From Burkholderia sp. (lineage in GTDB: Bacteria > Pseudomonadota > Gammaproteobacteria > Burkholderiales > Burkholderiaceae), in contig JAIRVP010000015.1 in assembly GCA_031253835.1 (NCBI GenBank), positions 182,762 through 246,761 of the forward strand: a stretch of 64,000 nt of DNA, read 5' to 3'. The position numbers were made by a program, and so were the translations under genes. Each line of letters starts with the position of its first letter. Position 1 is the first letter of the stretch. This document shows positions 12,413 to 21,668 of this stretch, in pieces. Below the pieces are notes generated by a model, which saw only the letters and a list, made by a program, of their open reading frames with translations, ran no database searches and had not been told where the DNA came from.

Positions 12413-12427
12413 CGGCGGAGCAATCCG

Positions 12428-13276
12428 ATGAATATGGCAGAGAGCCACCTGAATCCTGTCGAGCGCACCGCTGCGCCGGCCGGCACGCATGACGCGGCGA
12501 ACGATCGCCCGCTCGCGCCGCTGAACGCGAAGATCGAGGTCAACAACCTCAACTTCTTCTACAACAAGTTCCATGCGCTGAAGAACATCAACCTGCGCAT
12601 TCCGGACGGCAAGGTGACCGCGTTCATCGGCCCGTCGGGTTGCGGCAAGTCGACGCTGCTGCGCACGTTCAACAAGATGTTCGCGCTCTATCCGGAGCAG
12701 CGCGCCGAAGGCGAAATCCTGATGGACGGCGAGAACCTGCTGACGACGAAGCGCGACATCTCGCTGCTGCGCGCGCGGATCGGCATGGTGTTCCAGAAGC
12801 CGACCCCGTTCCCGATGTCGATCTACGACAACATCGCGTTCGGCGTGAAGATGTTCGAAAAGCTCACGCGTTCGGAAATGGACGACCGCGTCGAGTGGGC
12901 GCTCACGAAGGCCGCGCTGTGGAACGAAGTGAAGGACAAGCTGGGCCAGAGCGGCTACGGCCTGTCGGGTGGGCAGCAGCAGCGTCTGTGCATCGCGCGC
13001 GGCATTGCAATCCGTCCGGAAGTGCTGCTGCTCGACGAGCCGTGCTCGGCACTCGACCCGATCTCGACGGGCCGCATCGAAGAACTGATCGCGGAGCTGA
13101 AGAGCGACTACACGGTCGTGATCGTCACGCACAACATGCAGCAGGCCGCACGCTGCTCGGATTACACGGCCTACATGTACCTGGGCGAGCTGATCGAATT
13201 CGGCGAAACCGAAAAGATCTTCATCAAGCCGGTGCGCAAGGAAACGGAAGACTACATCACCGGCCGTTTCGGCTGA
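12428..13276 (+). CDS. pstB: Phosphate ABC transporter ATP-binding protein PstB
   Basis: The 282-residue ATPase has Walker [10 protein letters not shown] (about residues 69-77), a Q-loop in [21 protein letters not shown], signature [14 protein letters not shown], Walker [14 protein letters not shown] and the H-loop [10 protein letters not shown]. It powers high-affinity phosphate uptake. The N-terminus is about 30 residues longer than in E. coli PstB, a common feature of Burkholderia. phoU starts 18 bases downstream. Confidence 0.97.
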   Translation: MNMAESHLNPVERTAAPAGTHDAANDRPLAPLNAKIEVNNLNFFYNKFHALKNINLRIPDGKVTAFIGPSGCGKSTLLRTFNKMFALYPEQRAEGEILMDGENLLTTKRDISLLRARIGMVFQKPTPFPMSIYDNIAFGVKMFEKLTRSEMDDRVEWALTKAALWNEVKDKLGQSGYGLSGGQQQRLCIARGIAIRPEVLLLDEPCSALDPISTGRIEELIAELKSDYTVVIVTHNMQQAARCSDYTAYMYLGELIEFGETEKIFIKPVRKETEDYITGRFG

Positions 13277-13294
13277 TGACGGAGAACAACAGCC

Positions 13295-13999
13295 ATGTCG
13301 GATAAACATCTGTCGAGCCAGTTCGACGCGGACCTGAATGCCGTGTCGTCGAAAGTGCTGGAAATGGGCGGGCTCGTCGAGTCGCAGATCGTCGGCGCGA
13401 TGCACGCGCTGAACGAATTCGATCGCGAGACGGCCGAGAAGGTGATCGCGGCCGAGGAAACGCTGAACGCGATGGAAGTCGACATCGACCAGGAGTGCGG
13501 CAACATCATCGCGCGGAGACAGCCTGCCGCACGTGACCTGCGTCTTTTGATGTCGATTTCGAAAACGATTACGAACCTCGAACGCGCCGGCGACGAGGCC
13601 GAGAAGATCGCGAAGCGCGTGCGCCGCCTGGTCGACGAGCCGGCCGCGCGCACGGTCAACATCGCCGAGATCAAGGTGTCGGGCGAGATGGCCGTGACGA
13701 TCCTGCGCCGCGCGCTCGACGCGTTTGCACGCCTCGACACGGTCGCGGCCGCGCAGATCGTCAAGGACGACAAGGAGATCGACCTCGAATTCCGCGCGTT
13801 CGTGCGCAAGCTCGTGTCGTACATGCAGGAAGATCCGCGCACGATCTCGGTCGGTCTCGAGTACCTGTTCATCGCGAAGGCGATCGAGCGGATCGGCGAT
13901 CACGCGAAGAACATCGCCGAGTTCATCATCTACATCGTGAAGGGCACGGACGTGCGGCACCAGCCGCGCGACACGCTCGACCGTGAAGCCAACAGTTAA
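13295..13999 (+). CDS. phoU: Phosphate signalling protein PhoU
   Basis: The 234-residue protein is all helical with the two PhoU repeats. Each repeat carries the acidic metal-binding segments: ERAGDEAEKIAKR in the first half and IERIGDHAKNIAE in the second. PhoU links the Pst transporter to the PhoR kinase and shuts the Pho response when phosphate is plentiful. It sits between pstB and phoB, inside the same transcription unit. Length and motifs are normal. Confidence 0.97.
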   Translation: MSDKHLSSQFDADLNAVSSKVLEMGGLVESQIVGAMHALNEFDRETAEKVIAAEETLNAMEVDIDQECGNIIARRQPAARDLRLLMSISKTITNLERAGDEAEKIAKRVRRLVDEPAARTVNIAEIKVSGEMAVTILRRALDAFARLDTVAAAQIVKDDKEIDLEFRAFVRKLVSYMQEDPRTISVGLEYLFIAKAIERIGDHAKNIAEFIIYIVKGTDVRHQPRDTLDREANS

Positions 14000-14031
14000 C
14001 ACGACCCAGCACAGGAAAAAAAGAGGTGCCG

Positions 14032-14733
14032 ATGCCCAGCAACATTCTCGTCGTTGAAGATGAGCCCGCGATTTCCGAACTGATCTCGGTGAATCTCCAG
14101 CACGCCGGTCACTGCCCGATCCGTGCGTACAACGCCGAACAGGCGCAGAACCTGATCAGCGACGTGCTGCCCGATCTCGTGCTGCTCGACTGGATGCTGC
14201 CGGGCAAGTCCGGTATCGCGTTCGCGCGCGACCTGCGCAACAACGAACGGACCAAACACATCCCGATCATCATGCTGACTGCCCGCGGCGACGAGCAGGA
14301 CAAGGTGCTCGGCCTCGAAATCGGCGCGGACGACTACGTGACGAAGCCGTTCTCGCCGAAGGAACTGATGGCGCGGATCAAGGCCGTGCTGCGCCGCCGT
14401 GCGCCGCAGCTGACCGAGGACGTCGTGTCGATCAACGGGCTGCGCCTCGACCCGGCCACGCATCGCGTCGCCGCGCACGGCGACGGCAGCGAGATCAAGC
14501 TCGATCTCGGCCCGACCGAGTTCCGCCTGCTGCATTTCTTCATGACGCATCCGGAGCGCGTGCACAGCCGCACGCAACTGCTCGACCAGGTGTGGGGCGA
14601 CCATGTGTTCGTCGAGGAGCGTACCGTCGACGTGCACATCAAACGATTGCGCGCGGCCTTGAAACCGGCCGGTTGCGATGCGATGATCGAGACCGTGCGC
14701 GGCAGCGGCTACCGGCTCGCCAAGCACGCGTAA
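14032..14733 (+). CDS. phoB: Phosphate regulon response regulator PhoB
   Basis: The 233-residue OmpR/PhoB-type regulator has a receiver domain (acidic pair at residues 9-10, phospho-acceptor Asp53 in LVLLDWMLPG, Lys in DDYVTKPFSPKE) and a C-terminal winged helix (about 135-230, with RTVDVHIKRLRAAL). I use ATG 14032, five bases after AAGAGG, rather than GTG 14026. Phosphorylated by PhoR, it should bind the repeats before pstS and ppk. phoR follows 57 bases later. Confidence 0.97.
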   Translation: MPSNILVVEDEPAISELISVNLQHAGHCPIRAYNAEQAQNLISDVLPDLVLLDWMLPGKSGIAFARDLRNNERTKHIPIIMLTARGDEQDKVLGLEIGADDYVTKPFSPKELMARIKAVLRRRAPQLTEDVVSINGLRLDPATHRVAAHGDGSEIKLDLGPTEFRLLHFFMTHPERVHSRTQLLDQVWGDHVFVEERTVDVHIKRLRAALKPAGCDAMIETVRGSGYRLAKHA

Positions 14734-14790
14734 CGTATCCGGACATGCCGTGTGCCGCGGCATGCCGTTCATTCTTTCGGACGCTGAATC

Positions 14791-16110
14791 ATGAACATCA
14801 TCTGGGCGCGCTTTCTGGTGTCGCTCGTGCTGCTCGTGCTGATCGGCGTATTGGTCGGCGTCTTCGCCGGCCCGACCGCGGGCCTCGTGTTCGTGGTCGT
14901 GATGCTGATCGCGCAGGGCTTTTTCAGCACCTTCCATACGCAGCGTCTGTGGCGCCTGCTCGACGCGCCGGTCTACGGCGAAGTGCCGAGCGCGCCGGGC
15001 ATCTGGGGCGAGATCTACTATCGCCTGCACAAGCTCGCGAAGCAGTGGCATGCGCAGGTGCGGCAGGTCGAGCAGCAGCACTCGCGCTTCATCCAGGCGA
15101 TCCAGGCGTCGCCGAACGGCGTCGCGATGCTCGACGACCATGACCAGATCGAGTGGTGCAACGCGATCGCCGAGGTCCATTTCGGCCTCGATGCGAAGCG
15201 CGACCTGCGCCAGCACATCACGAACCTGGTGCGCCATCCCGACTTCGTCCGCTACCTGAATGCGCAGCATTACGACGAGACGCTCGTGATGCGCGGCATG
15301 GGCGATTCGCGGCAGAACGTGCTGGCCGTGCAGGTGTTTCCGTACGGCGAGAACCGCAAGCTGCTGCTCACGCAGGACATCACCGAGCTCGAGCGGACCG
15401 ACGCGATGCGGCGCGACTTCGTCGCGAACGTGTCGCACGAGCTGAAGACGCCGCTCACCGTGCTGTCGGGCTTCCTCGAGACGATGCGCGAGCTGCCGCT
15501 GAACGAGGAAGACCGCGCGCGCTATCTCGAGATGATGGAGCAGCAGGCATCGCGGATGCGGCACATCGTGACCGACCTGCTGGTGCTCGCGAAGCTGGAG
15601 GGCGAGAGCAAGCCGCCGCTCGATCGCGCGATCGACATGCGCGCCGTGTTCGACCATCTGAAGGAGGACGCGCAGACGCTGTCGAACGGGCATCACGACA
15701 TCGCGTTCACGATCGACGAGACGCTCGGCGTCACGGGTGCGCAGACGGAGCTGTTCAGCGCGTTCGCGAACCTCGTCACGAACGCGATCCGCTATACGCC
15801 GGAAGGCGGCAAGATCGTCGTCACGTGGCGGCGCGAGGGCGCGCAGGGCGTGTTTTCCGTCACGGACAGCGGCTTCGGCATTCCGGCCGCCGACCTGCCG
15901 CGGCTCACCGAGCGCTTCTACCGCGTCGACCGCAGCCGTTCGCGCGACACGGGCGGCACGGGGCTCGGGCTCGCGATCGTCAAGCACGTGCTGCAGCGGC
16001 ACGACGCGCACCTGTACGTGCAGAGCGAGGAAGGGCGCGGCAGCACGTTCACCGCGCGGTTCCCGGGCTCGCGCATCATCGCGATCCGGCCGGCCGCGTA
16101 CGAGGCGTGA
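14791..16110 (+). CDS. phoR: Phosphate regulon sensor histidine kinase PhoR
   Basis: The 439-residue membrane kinase has two close N-terminal membrane segments (about residues 8-26 and 29-47) with almost no periplasmic loop. This is as expected for PhoR, which senses phosphate through Pst/PhoU. A PAS-like region follows (about 95-190), then HisKA with the phospho-His in FVANVSHELKTPLTVL and HATPase_c with the N-box LVTNAIRYTP and DSGFGIP. The GTGLGLAIVKH box closes the ATP lid. It ends the Pho operon and is followed by a strong bidirectional terminator. Confidence 0.96.
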   Translation: MNIIWARFLVSLVLLVLIGVLVGVFAGPTAGLVFVVVMLIAQGFFSTFHTQRLWRLLDAPVYGEVPSAPGIWGEIYYRLHKLAKQWHAQVRQVEQQHSRFIQAIQASPNGVAMLDDHDQIEWCNAIAEVHFGLDAKRDLRQHITNLVRHPDFVRYLNAQHYDETLVMRGMGDSRQNVLAVQVFPYGENRKLLLTQDITELERTDAMRRDFVANVSHELKTPLTVLSGFLETMRELPLNEEDRARYLEMMEQQASRMRHIVTDLLVLAKLEGESKPPLDRAIDMRAVFDHLKEDAQTLSNGHHDIAFTIDETLGVTGAQTELFSAFANLVTNAIRYTPEGGKIVVTWRREGAQGVFSVTDSGFGIPAADLPRLTERFYRVDRSRSRDTGGTGLGLAIVKHVLQRHDAHLYVQSEEGRGSTFTARFPGSRIIAIRPAAYEA

Positions 16111-16129
16111 TCGCGTAGCGGTCTGTCCG

Positions 16130-16173
16130 GCCAATAAAAAAGCGCAGCCCGCGGGCTGCGCTTTTTTATTGGC
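16130..16173. terminator. Bidirectional terminator, perfect 44-base palindrome, between phoR and ppk
   Basis: Bases 16130-16173 are perfectly self-complementary around 16151/16152: a GC-rich core of 11 bp flanked by six A on one side and six T on the other. It gives an intrinsic terminator on both strands and sits between the convergent stops of phoR and ppk. Confidence 0.92.
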
Positions 16174-16206
16174 GCCGCGGCGCGCGACGGGCGCGCCGCG
16201 ATCGCT

Positions 16207-18270
16207 TTACGAGCAGAACTTCGCGAGCAGCCCGAGTTGCGCGTTGCGGATCGTCTTGCCGGCGCGACGGCGGCGGTAGTGGCCGTCGCTGTGCATCTGC
16301 CACGCCGACTGGTTGTCGCCGAGACACACCGACAGGCCTTCGGCGATCACACGCCGCTTGAGCTTGCGCTCGCGGATCGGGAACGCGACTTCGACGCGGC
16401 GGAACAGGTTGCGGTCCATCCAGTCGGCGCTCGACAGATAGACGTCCTCGGCGCCGCCCGCGTGGAAGTAGTAGATCCGGTGGTGCTCGAGGAAGCGGCC
16501 GACGATCGAGCGCACCGTGATGTTTTCCGACAGCCCCGGTACGCCGGGCTTCAGCGCGCAGACGCCGCGCACGATCAGGTCGACCTTGACGCCGGCCTGC
16601 GACGCTTCGTACAGCGCGGCGATCACCGACGGCTCCAGCAGCGCGTTCATCTTCGCGACGACGCGCGCACGCTTGCCGGCGCGCGCGTTGTCGATTTCCA
16701 CGCGGATCGCGTCGATGATGCGCGGATGCAGCGTGAACGGCGACTGCCACAGCTCGTGCAGCGTGAGTTCGCCGCCGATCCCGGTCAGTTGCTGGAACAC
16801 GTGATGGACGTCCTCGCAGATCTTCTGGTCGGCCGTCATCAGCCCGAAGTCGGTGTAGAGGCGTGCCGTGCGCGGGTGGTAGTTGCCGGTGCCGAGGTGC
16901 ACGTAGCGGCGCAGCGATGCCTTGCCGGCCTGCACGACGCGCCGCACGATCAGCATCATCTTCGCGTGGCACTTGTGGCCGACCACGCCGTACACGACAT
17001 GCGCGCCGACGGCTTCGAGCTGCGACGCCCAGTTGATGTTGGTTTCCTCGTCGAAGCGCGCGAGCAGCTCGACGACGACGGTCACTTCCTTGCCGTTGCG
17101 CGCGGCTTCCATCAGCGCGTCCATCAGCGGCGAATCGGTGCCGGTGCGGTAGATCGTCTGCTTGATCGCGACGACGCTCGGGTCCTTCGCGGCCTGCTGC
17201 AGCAGTTCGAGCACGGGCTGGAAGCTCTCGTACGGGTGGTGCAGCAGGATGTCGCCGTTGTCGATCGCGTCGAACATCGTCGGCGCGTTCGTGACCGCGG
17301 CCGGAATCGATGCGGTGAACGGCGCGAACTTCAGGTCGGGGCGATCGACGAGATCGGGAATCTGCATCAGGCGCACGAGGTTCACGGACCCGGCCACGCG
17401 ATAGCAGTCCTTGTCGCCGAGTTCGCTTTCCTCGAGCAGGCGGCGCACGATGTGCGGCGGCGTGTCGGCCGACACCTCGAGACGCACCGCGTTGCCGAGG
17501 TGGCGCGCGGGCAGTTCGCCCTGCAGCGCGACGCGCAGGTTCGTGATTTCGTCTTCGTCGACGAAGAGTTCGCTGTTGCGCGTGATGCGGAACTGGTTGC
17601 AGCTCTTCACGACGAGCTGCGGGAAGAGTTCACCGACGAAGCGCTGCATGAACGAGCTCAGCAGTACGAAGCCGTGCTCGAAACCCGACAGCGCGTGCGG
17701 CATGCGTACGACGCGCGGCAGTGCGCGCGGCGCCTGCACGATGCCCATCACGGCCTGGCGGCCGAACGCGTCGCGGCCTTCGAGCTCGACGACGAAGTTC
17801 AGGCTCTTGTTCAGCACGCGCGGGAACGGGTGGGCCGGATCGAGGCCGATCGGCGTCAGCACGGGCAGCAGCTCGTCGAGGAAGTAATGCCGTGCCCATT
17901 CGAGCTGCTCGTCGTTCCAGGTGTCGCTCGCGTGGAAGTAGATGCCTTCCTGTTCGAGCGCGGGCAGCACGGTTTCATGCAGCATCGTGTACTGTCGATG
18001 GACGAGCCGTTGCGCGCGTTCGACGACGAGATCGTAAGCATGCTGTAACGACATGCCGTCGGGTGTCAGCGCGCCGGGGTTGTCGCGGATCTGCTCCTGA
18101 AGGCCGGCCATGCGGACTTCGAAGAATTCGTCGAGGTTGCTGCTGGTGATGCAGATGAAGCGGAGGCGCTCGAGCAACGGGACTTGGGGATCGGCCGCTT
18201 GGGCCAGCACGCGCTCGTTGAAACCGAGGATGCCGAGTTCACGATTGAGAAGCGGGTAACGGACGGACAT
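16207..18270 (-). CDS. ppk: Polyphosphate kinase 1
   Basis: The 687-residue enzyme polymerises the terminal phosphate of ATP into polyphosphate. The N-terminal domain starts RYPLLNRELGILGFNERVLAQA, followed by a head domain and the two PLD-like catalytic domains. The first catalytic His is in GTGNYHPRTARLYTD and the second in LEHHRIYYFHAGG. The frame is open to 18399, but I choose the ATG at 18270 (MSVRYPLL), which gives the usual family length. The gene diverges from ppx, and its upstream region carries PHO-box-like repeats. Confidence 0.96.
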   Translation of the reverse strand: MSVRYPLLNRELGILGFNERVLAQAADPQVPLLERLRFICITSSNLDEFFEVRMAGLQEQIRDNPGALTPDGMSLQHAYDLVVERAQRLVHRQYTMLHETVLPALEQEGIYFHASDTWNDEQLEWARHYFLDELLPVLTPIGLDPAHPFPRVLNKSLNFVVELEGRDAFGRQAVMGIVQAPRALPRVVRMPHALSGFEHGFVLLSSFMQRFVGELFPQLVVKSCNQFRITRNSELFVDEDEITNLRVALQGELPARHLGNAVRLEVSADTPPHIVRRLLEESELGDKDCYRVAGSVNLVRLMQIPDLVDRPDLKFAPFTASIPAAVTNAPTMFDAIDNGDILLHHPYESFQPVLELLQQAAKDPSVVAIKQTIYRTGTDSPLMDALMEAARNGKEVTVVVELLARFDEETNINWASQLEAVGAHVVYGVVGHKCHAKMMLIVRRVVQAGKASLRRYVHLGTGNYHPRTARLYTDFGLMTADQKICEDVHHVFQQLTGIGGELTLHELWQSPFTLHPRIIDAIRVEIDNARAGKRARVVAKMNALLEPSVIAALYEASQAGVKVDLIVRGVCALKPGVPGLSENITVRSIVGRFLEHHRIYYFHAGGAEDVYLSSADWMDRNLFRRVEVAFPIRERKLKRRVIAEGLSVCLGDNQSAWQMHSDGHYRRRRAGKTIRNAQLGLLAKFCS

Positions 18271-18322
18271 CGGCAGAGTAGGGGGTGATTCAGGCGATGA
18301 TTCGAAAGGACGCTCGGAAACT

Positions 18323-18351
18323 CTCACGGTACGATGACGTGCTGATGACAA
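18323..18351 (-). promoter_or_regulatory. PHO-box-like repeats upstream of ppk
   Basis: On the minus strand TTGTCAT (18345-18351) and ACGTCAT (18334-18340) lie exactly 11 bases apart. A weaker third unit, CCGTGAG (18323-18329), lies another 11 bases on, towards ppk. The spacing and sequence match PhoB direct repeats and would place polyphosphate synthesis in the Pho regulon. The site lies 53-81 bases before the chosen ppk start. Confidence 0.7.
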
Positions 18352-18548
18352 TACTGTATTTATATCGGCAAATTCTACGCTGGAACCCTTTCGTCTCATA
18401 AATGTTTCGGCGATATGCTATCGAGCAGTGTGCATGCCCGTGAAGCGTGGCAATGGCAAGCGTTCCACGCTTAAAATGTCGCCTTTGATTGATCGCCCAG
18501 GCTGCCGGTCCGGCTGCCGCGGGTGAACGCGCACGGAGCCCCCTTCTG

Positions 18549-20063
18549 ATGGTTACAACTCCCCACTTGCTGGCTGCCGTGGATCTCGGCTCGAACAGCT
18601 TCCGGCTGATCGTCGGTCGCGTCGAGGAAACGCCGGCGGGCAGCCAGATCTACCCCGTCGACGCGCTGCGCGAGCCCGTTCGGCTGGCCGCGGGCCTGTC
18701 GAGCGACAAGATGCTCGATCGCGCGTCGCAGGAGCGTGGCTGGGAGGCGCTCAAGCGGTTCGGCGAGCGCCTGCGCGATTTCCATCCCGATCACGTGCGC
18801 GCGGTGGCGACCAACACGCTGCGCGTCGCGAAGAACGCGGGCGAATTTCTCGGCGAGGCCGAAGCGGCGCTCGGTTTCCCGATCGAAGTGATCGCGGGCC
18901 GCGAAGAAGCGCGGCTGATCTATGCGGGCGCCGCGCACTCGGTGCCGGCGAGCGCCGGCAAGCGGCTCGTCGTCGACATCGGCGGCGGCTCGACCGAATT
19001 CATCATCGGCTCGCACTACACGCCGATCGTGATGGAGAGCCTCTATATCGGCTGCGTGAGCCACAGCCGCACGTTCTTTCCGGCTGGCAACGTCGACGAA
19101 TACACGATGCGCCAGGCCGAACTCGCGGCCAAGCGCGAGATCCAGATCATTTCGAGCGAGTACAAGAAGGCCGGCTGGGACCAGGCGATCGGTTCGTCCG
19201 GCACCGCGCGTGCGCTCGCGGAACTCGTCGAGGCGAACGGCTTCAACGATCCGGGCATCACGCACGGCATTTCGCGCGGCGGCCTCGAGCGCCTGAAGCG
19301 CGCGCTGATCAAGTCGGAGAACGTCAACCGGCTGAAGCTGGTCGCGCTGAAGCCCGACCGCGTGCCGGTGCTCGCGGGCGGTCTCGCGATCATGCTCGCG
19401 GTGTTCGAGGAGCTCGGCGTCGATTACGTCGATACGACCGACGGCGCGCTGCGTCTCGGCGTGCTGTACGACCTGCTCGGCCGGACGCAGCACGAGGACA
19501 TGCGCGCGGTGACCGTCGAGGGTTTCACGCGCCGCTACGGCGTCGATCGTGCGCAGGCCGAGCGGATCGGCGCGCTCGCGGGGCGTTTCTACGACGAACT
19601 CGAGGAAGACGACGAAGAGGCGCGCGAGGAAGGGCGGATGTTCCTCGGCTGGGCGGCGGCATTGCACGAGATCGGCCTGTCGATCTCGCACAGCGCGTAT
19701 CACAAGCATTCGGCCTATATCGCGAGCAACGCGGACATGCCGGGTTTCTCGCGCACCGACCAGGCGCGGCTCGCCGCGCTCGTGCTCGGCCACGCGGGCA
19801 AGCTCGGCAAGCTGTCGCAGGCGCGCGAGGTCGAGTGGCCGCTGCTGTTCTGCCTGCGGCTCGCGGCGCTGCTGTGCCGGCGCCGGACCGATGCGGGGCT
19901 GCCCGACATTTCCGTTTCGCAGATGAAGAAGGGCGGGTATGAAGTGCGCCTGCCGAGCGCATGGGTCGAGCAGAACCCGTTGACCGACTACAGCCTCAGC
20001 CAGGAGGCGGCGGAGTGGGAGAAGGTCGGGATCCCGTACCGCGTGGTGTATACCGGCGCGTAA
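18549..20063 (+). CDS. ppx: Exopolyphosphatase (Ppx/GppA family)
   Basis: The 504-residue ASKHA-fold phosphatase removes terminal phosphates from polyphosphate (or pppGpp). N-terminal AVDLGSNSFRLIVGRV and the second phosphate loop VVDIGGGSTEFIIGS are clear, as is EEARLIYAGAAHS. The C-terminal HD-like region has LHEIGLSISHSAYHKHSAYI. I use ATG 18549 (MVTTPHLLAAVDLG) because the in-frame upstream stretch is Ala-rich with no conserved feature. It diverges from ppk. Confidence 0.95.
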   Translation: MVTTPHLLAAVDLGSNSFRLIVGRVEETPAGSQIYPVDALREPVRLAAGLSSDKMLDRASQERGWEALKRFGERLRDFHPDHVRAVATNTLRVAKNAGEFLGEAEAALGFPIEVIAGREEARLIYAGAAHSVPASAGKRLVVDIGGGSTEFIIGSHYTPIVMESLYIGCVSHSRTFFPAGNVDEYTMRQAELAAKREIQIISSEYKKAGWDQAIGSSGTARALAELVEANGFNDPGITHGISRGGLERLKRALIKSENVNRLKLVALKPDRVPVLAGGLAIMLAVFEELGVDYVDTTDGALRLGVLYDLLGRTQHEDMRAVTVEGFTRRYGVDRAQAERIGALAGRFYDELEEDDEEAREEGRMFLGWAAALHEIGLSISHSAYHKHSAYIASNADMPGFSRTDQARLAALVLGHAGKLGKLSQAREVEWPLLFCLRLAALLCRRRTDAGLPDISVSQMKKGGYEVRLPSAWVEQNPLTDYSLSQEAAEWEKVGIPYRVVYTGA

Positions 20064-20154
20064 CGGGCCGATAGCGGGGCGCGGAAGCCGTTGGACGGGC
20101 GGGTGGCTGCGGCGCCGCCCTCGGGCGTGCCGCACGACCGCGCTGACGTCGCGC

Positions 20155-20589
20155 TTAGTCCGACGAGCAGACGATCGCCGTCAGGAACGGGAACGCCTGC
20201 TTGACGGTCGCGTCGCTGCCGGCCTTGCGCACGGCTTCCTCCACCGAACTCTTCGTGCCGCGTACCACGACGCCGTAGGCCCAGTCGCCGATCGGCATGC
20301 CGTCGCCCGGACGGAAGATCGGGTCGTTCGCCTGATAGCCGAGTACGACGTAAACGCCGAAGCCGTACGCGGTCAGTGCGTGGCTCGTGCGGAACGCGTT
20401 GACCGAATTCGATTCGACATGCATCGGCTCCGACTGGATGTCGCCGGCGGCGAGCAGCGGCGCGACGAACTTGTGGCCGGTCGAATGGCAGTCGAGCGCA
20501 TCGTCGAGCGCCTTGGCCGATGCGGTGCCGGCGGTCGCAAGTGCGAGCAGCGACGCGCAGAGGGTGGTCTTGAGAATGTTGTTTTTCAT
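20155..20589 (-). CDS. Small secreted protein of unknown function
   Basis: The 144-residue protein has a clear signal peptide (MKNNILKTTLCASLLALATAG, cleavage probably after ASA near residue 25). The mature domain has only two Cys (near the mature N-terminus and in AIVCSSD at the C-terminus), which could pair as a disulfide. I do not recognise a family. The start is chosen at the signal peptide; the frame runs open another 99 bases upstream. It is convergent with ppx. Confidence 0.7.
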   Translation of the reverse strand: MKNNILKTTLCASLLALATAGTASAKALDDALDCHSTGHKFVAPLLAAGDIQSEPMHVESNSVNAFRTSHALTAYGFGVYVVLGYQANDPIFRPGDGMPIGDWAYGVVVRGTKSSVEEAVRKAGSDATVKQAFPFLTAIVCSSD

Positions 20590-20760
20590 GCGCGGGTGCG
20601 GGTTGTTCACGCGCATTATCGCGTGTTCCCGGAAGTGTCGTGCGCGGGTGCGGGCAGAGGCCTGCGCGTTGTCGCGTCGGTGCCCCAATCAATCCCTACA
20701 ATGAATTGAAATGCGCGAGCAGGGAGTTCGTGCGGGTGGTTGGCGGCCCAGAAACGGAAA

Positions 20761-20789
20761 AGGGGCTACGGTGTTTAACCGTAACCCCT
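20761..20789 (-). terminator. Terminator after tRNA-Pro
   Basis: Read on the minus strand, a 12-bp stem with one mismatch (20761-20772 with 20778-20789) lies just after the tRNA-Pro gene and is followed by TTTCCGTTTC. It is a plausible intrinsic terminator for the tRNA transcript. Confidence 0.75.
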
Positions 20790-20797
20790 TGATTCCT

Positions 20798-20874
20798 TGG
20801 TCGGAGCGATAGGATTCGAACCTACGACCCTCTGATCCCAAATCAGATGCGCTACCAGGCTGCGCTACGCTCCG
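20798..20874 (-). tRNA. tRNA-Pro (anticodon TGG)
   Basis: The reverse strand folds as a full cloverleaf of 77 bases. The 7-bp acceptor is CGGAGCG paired with CGCTCCG, with discriminator A and an encoded CCA at 20798-20800. The anticodon stem encloses TTTGGGA, giving anticodon TGG for proline. The T-arm has GGTTCGAATCC. A terminator follows. Confidence 0.96.
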
Positions 20875-21036
20875 ACGAGCCAGAGATTATATCGGTGCCT
20901 GTGCGATCAGGTCAATCATCATATGCGGGTAAATGCCGCGGCGGCGAACCGGCCGCGATTTGCGACAATTCGCACGGTAATCGGCCATGCCCGTGCGCAT
21001 GGGCGCGCGGCCGCTCGCCGAAGCAAGGAGAACATC

Positions 21037-21498
21037 ATGATGAACCTGATCCTGTGGCGTCACGCCGAAGCCGAAGACTACGCGACGAGCGATCTCGCGC
21101 GCCAGCTGACCGTCCGTGGCCGCAAGGACGCGCAGGCGATGGCCAAATGGCTGCGCAGCAGGCTCGAGACGAACAGCGTGATCCTTGCGAGCCCGGCGGC
21201 CCGGACCGTGCAGACGGTCGAGGCGCTGACCGACCAGTACCGGACCGTCGATGCGCTCGCACCGGGCGGGAGCGTCGACGACGTGCTCGAAGCGGCAGGC
21301 TGGCCGGAAGGCATCGCACCGACGGTCGTGATCGTCGGGCACCAGCCGACGATCGGCAGCGTCGCCGCGCAGCTGATCGCCGGCGGCGACGACAGCTGGA
21401 GCGTCAAGAAGGGGGGAATCGTGTGGCTGGCGAGCCGCACGCGTGACGGCAGCCGGCAGGCCGTATTGCGGGCGGTATTGACGCCGGAGCTGGTGTGA
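21037..21498 (+). CDS. sixA: SixA-like phosphohistidine phosphatase (histidine phosphatase family)
   Basis: The protein of about 153 residues belongs to the histidine phosphatase superfamily. The catalytic RHAEA motif is at the N-terminus (LILWRHAEAED), then LTVRGRKDA, SPAARTVQTVE and the second catalytic His in VIVGHQPTIG. SixA removes phosphate from phosphohistidine, for example on PTS or phosphorelay proteins. AAGGAG at 21025-21030 precedes two adjacent ATGs (21037 and 21040); either could be used. The substrate is inferred from length only. Confidence 0.88.
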   Translation: MMNLILWRHAEAEDYATSDLARQLTVRGRKDAQAMAKWLRSRLETNSVILASPAARTVQTVEALTDQYRTVDALAPGGSVDDVLEAAGWPEGIAPTVVIVGHQPTIGSVAAQLIAGGDDSWSVKKGGIVWLASRTRDGSRQAVLRAVLTPELV

Positions 21499-21668
21499 AG
21501 CCCGGCCGAATGGGTTTGAAGGGATTCATCATACGGTTTCGCAAGCTTTCTGCTAAAGTCAATTCGGCGACACGTCATTGAAAGGACACGGTCGTGCCAC
21601 ATAACGGTCACGGCCGATTACTACATTGGCGGGCATGTCGTCCTATTCCTTACGATCAGGAAAGCCTA

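Noticed and set aside
11225..14002. 925-residue open frame opposite pstC-phoU
   Set aside because: It crosses four well-supported genes on the other strand and has the composition of antisense GC-rich DNA.
13996..16134. 712-residue open frame opposite phoB and phoR
   Set aside because: Antisense shadow with no ribosome site or family signal.
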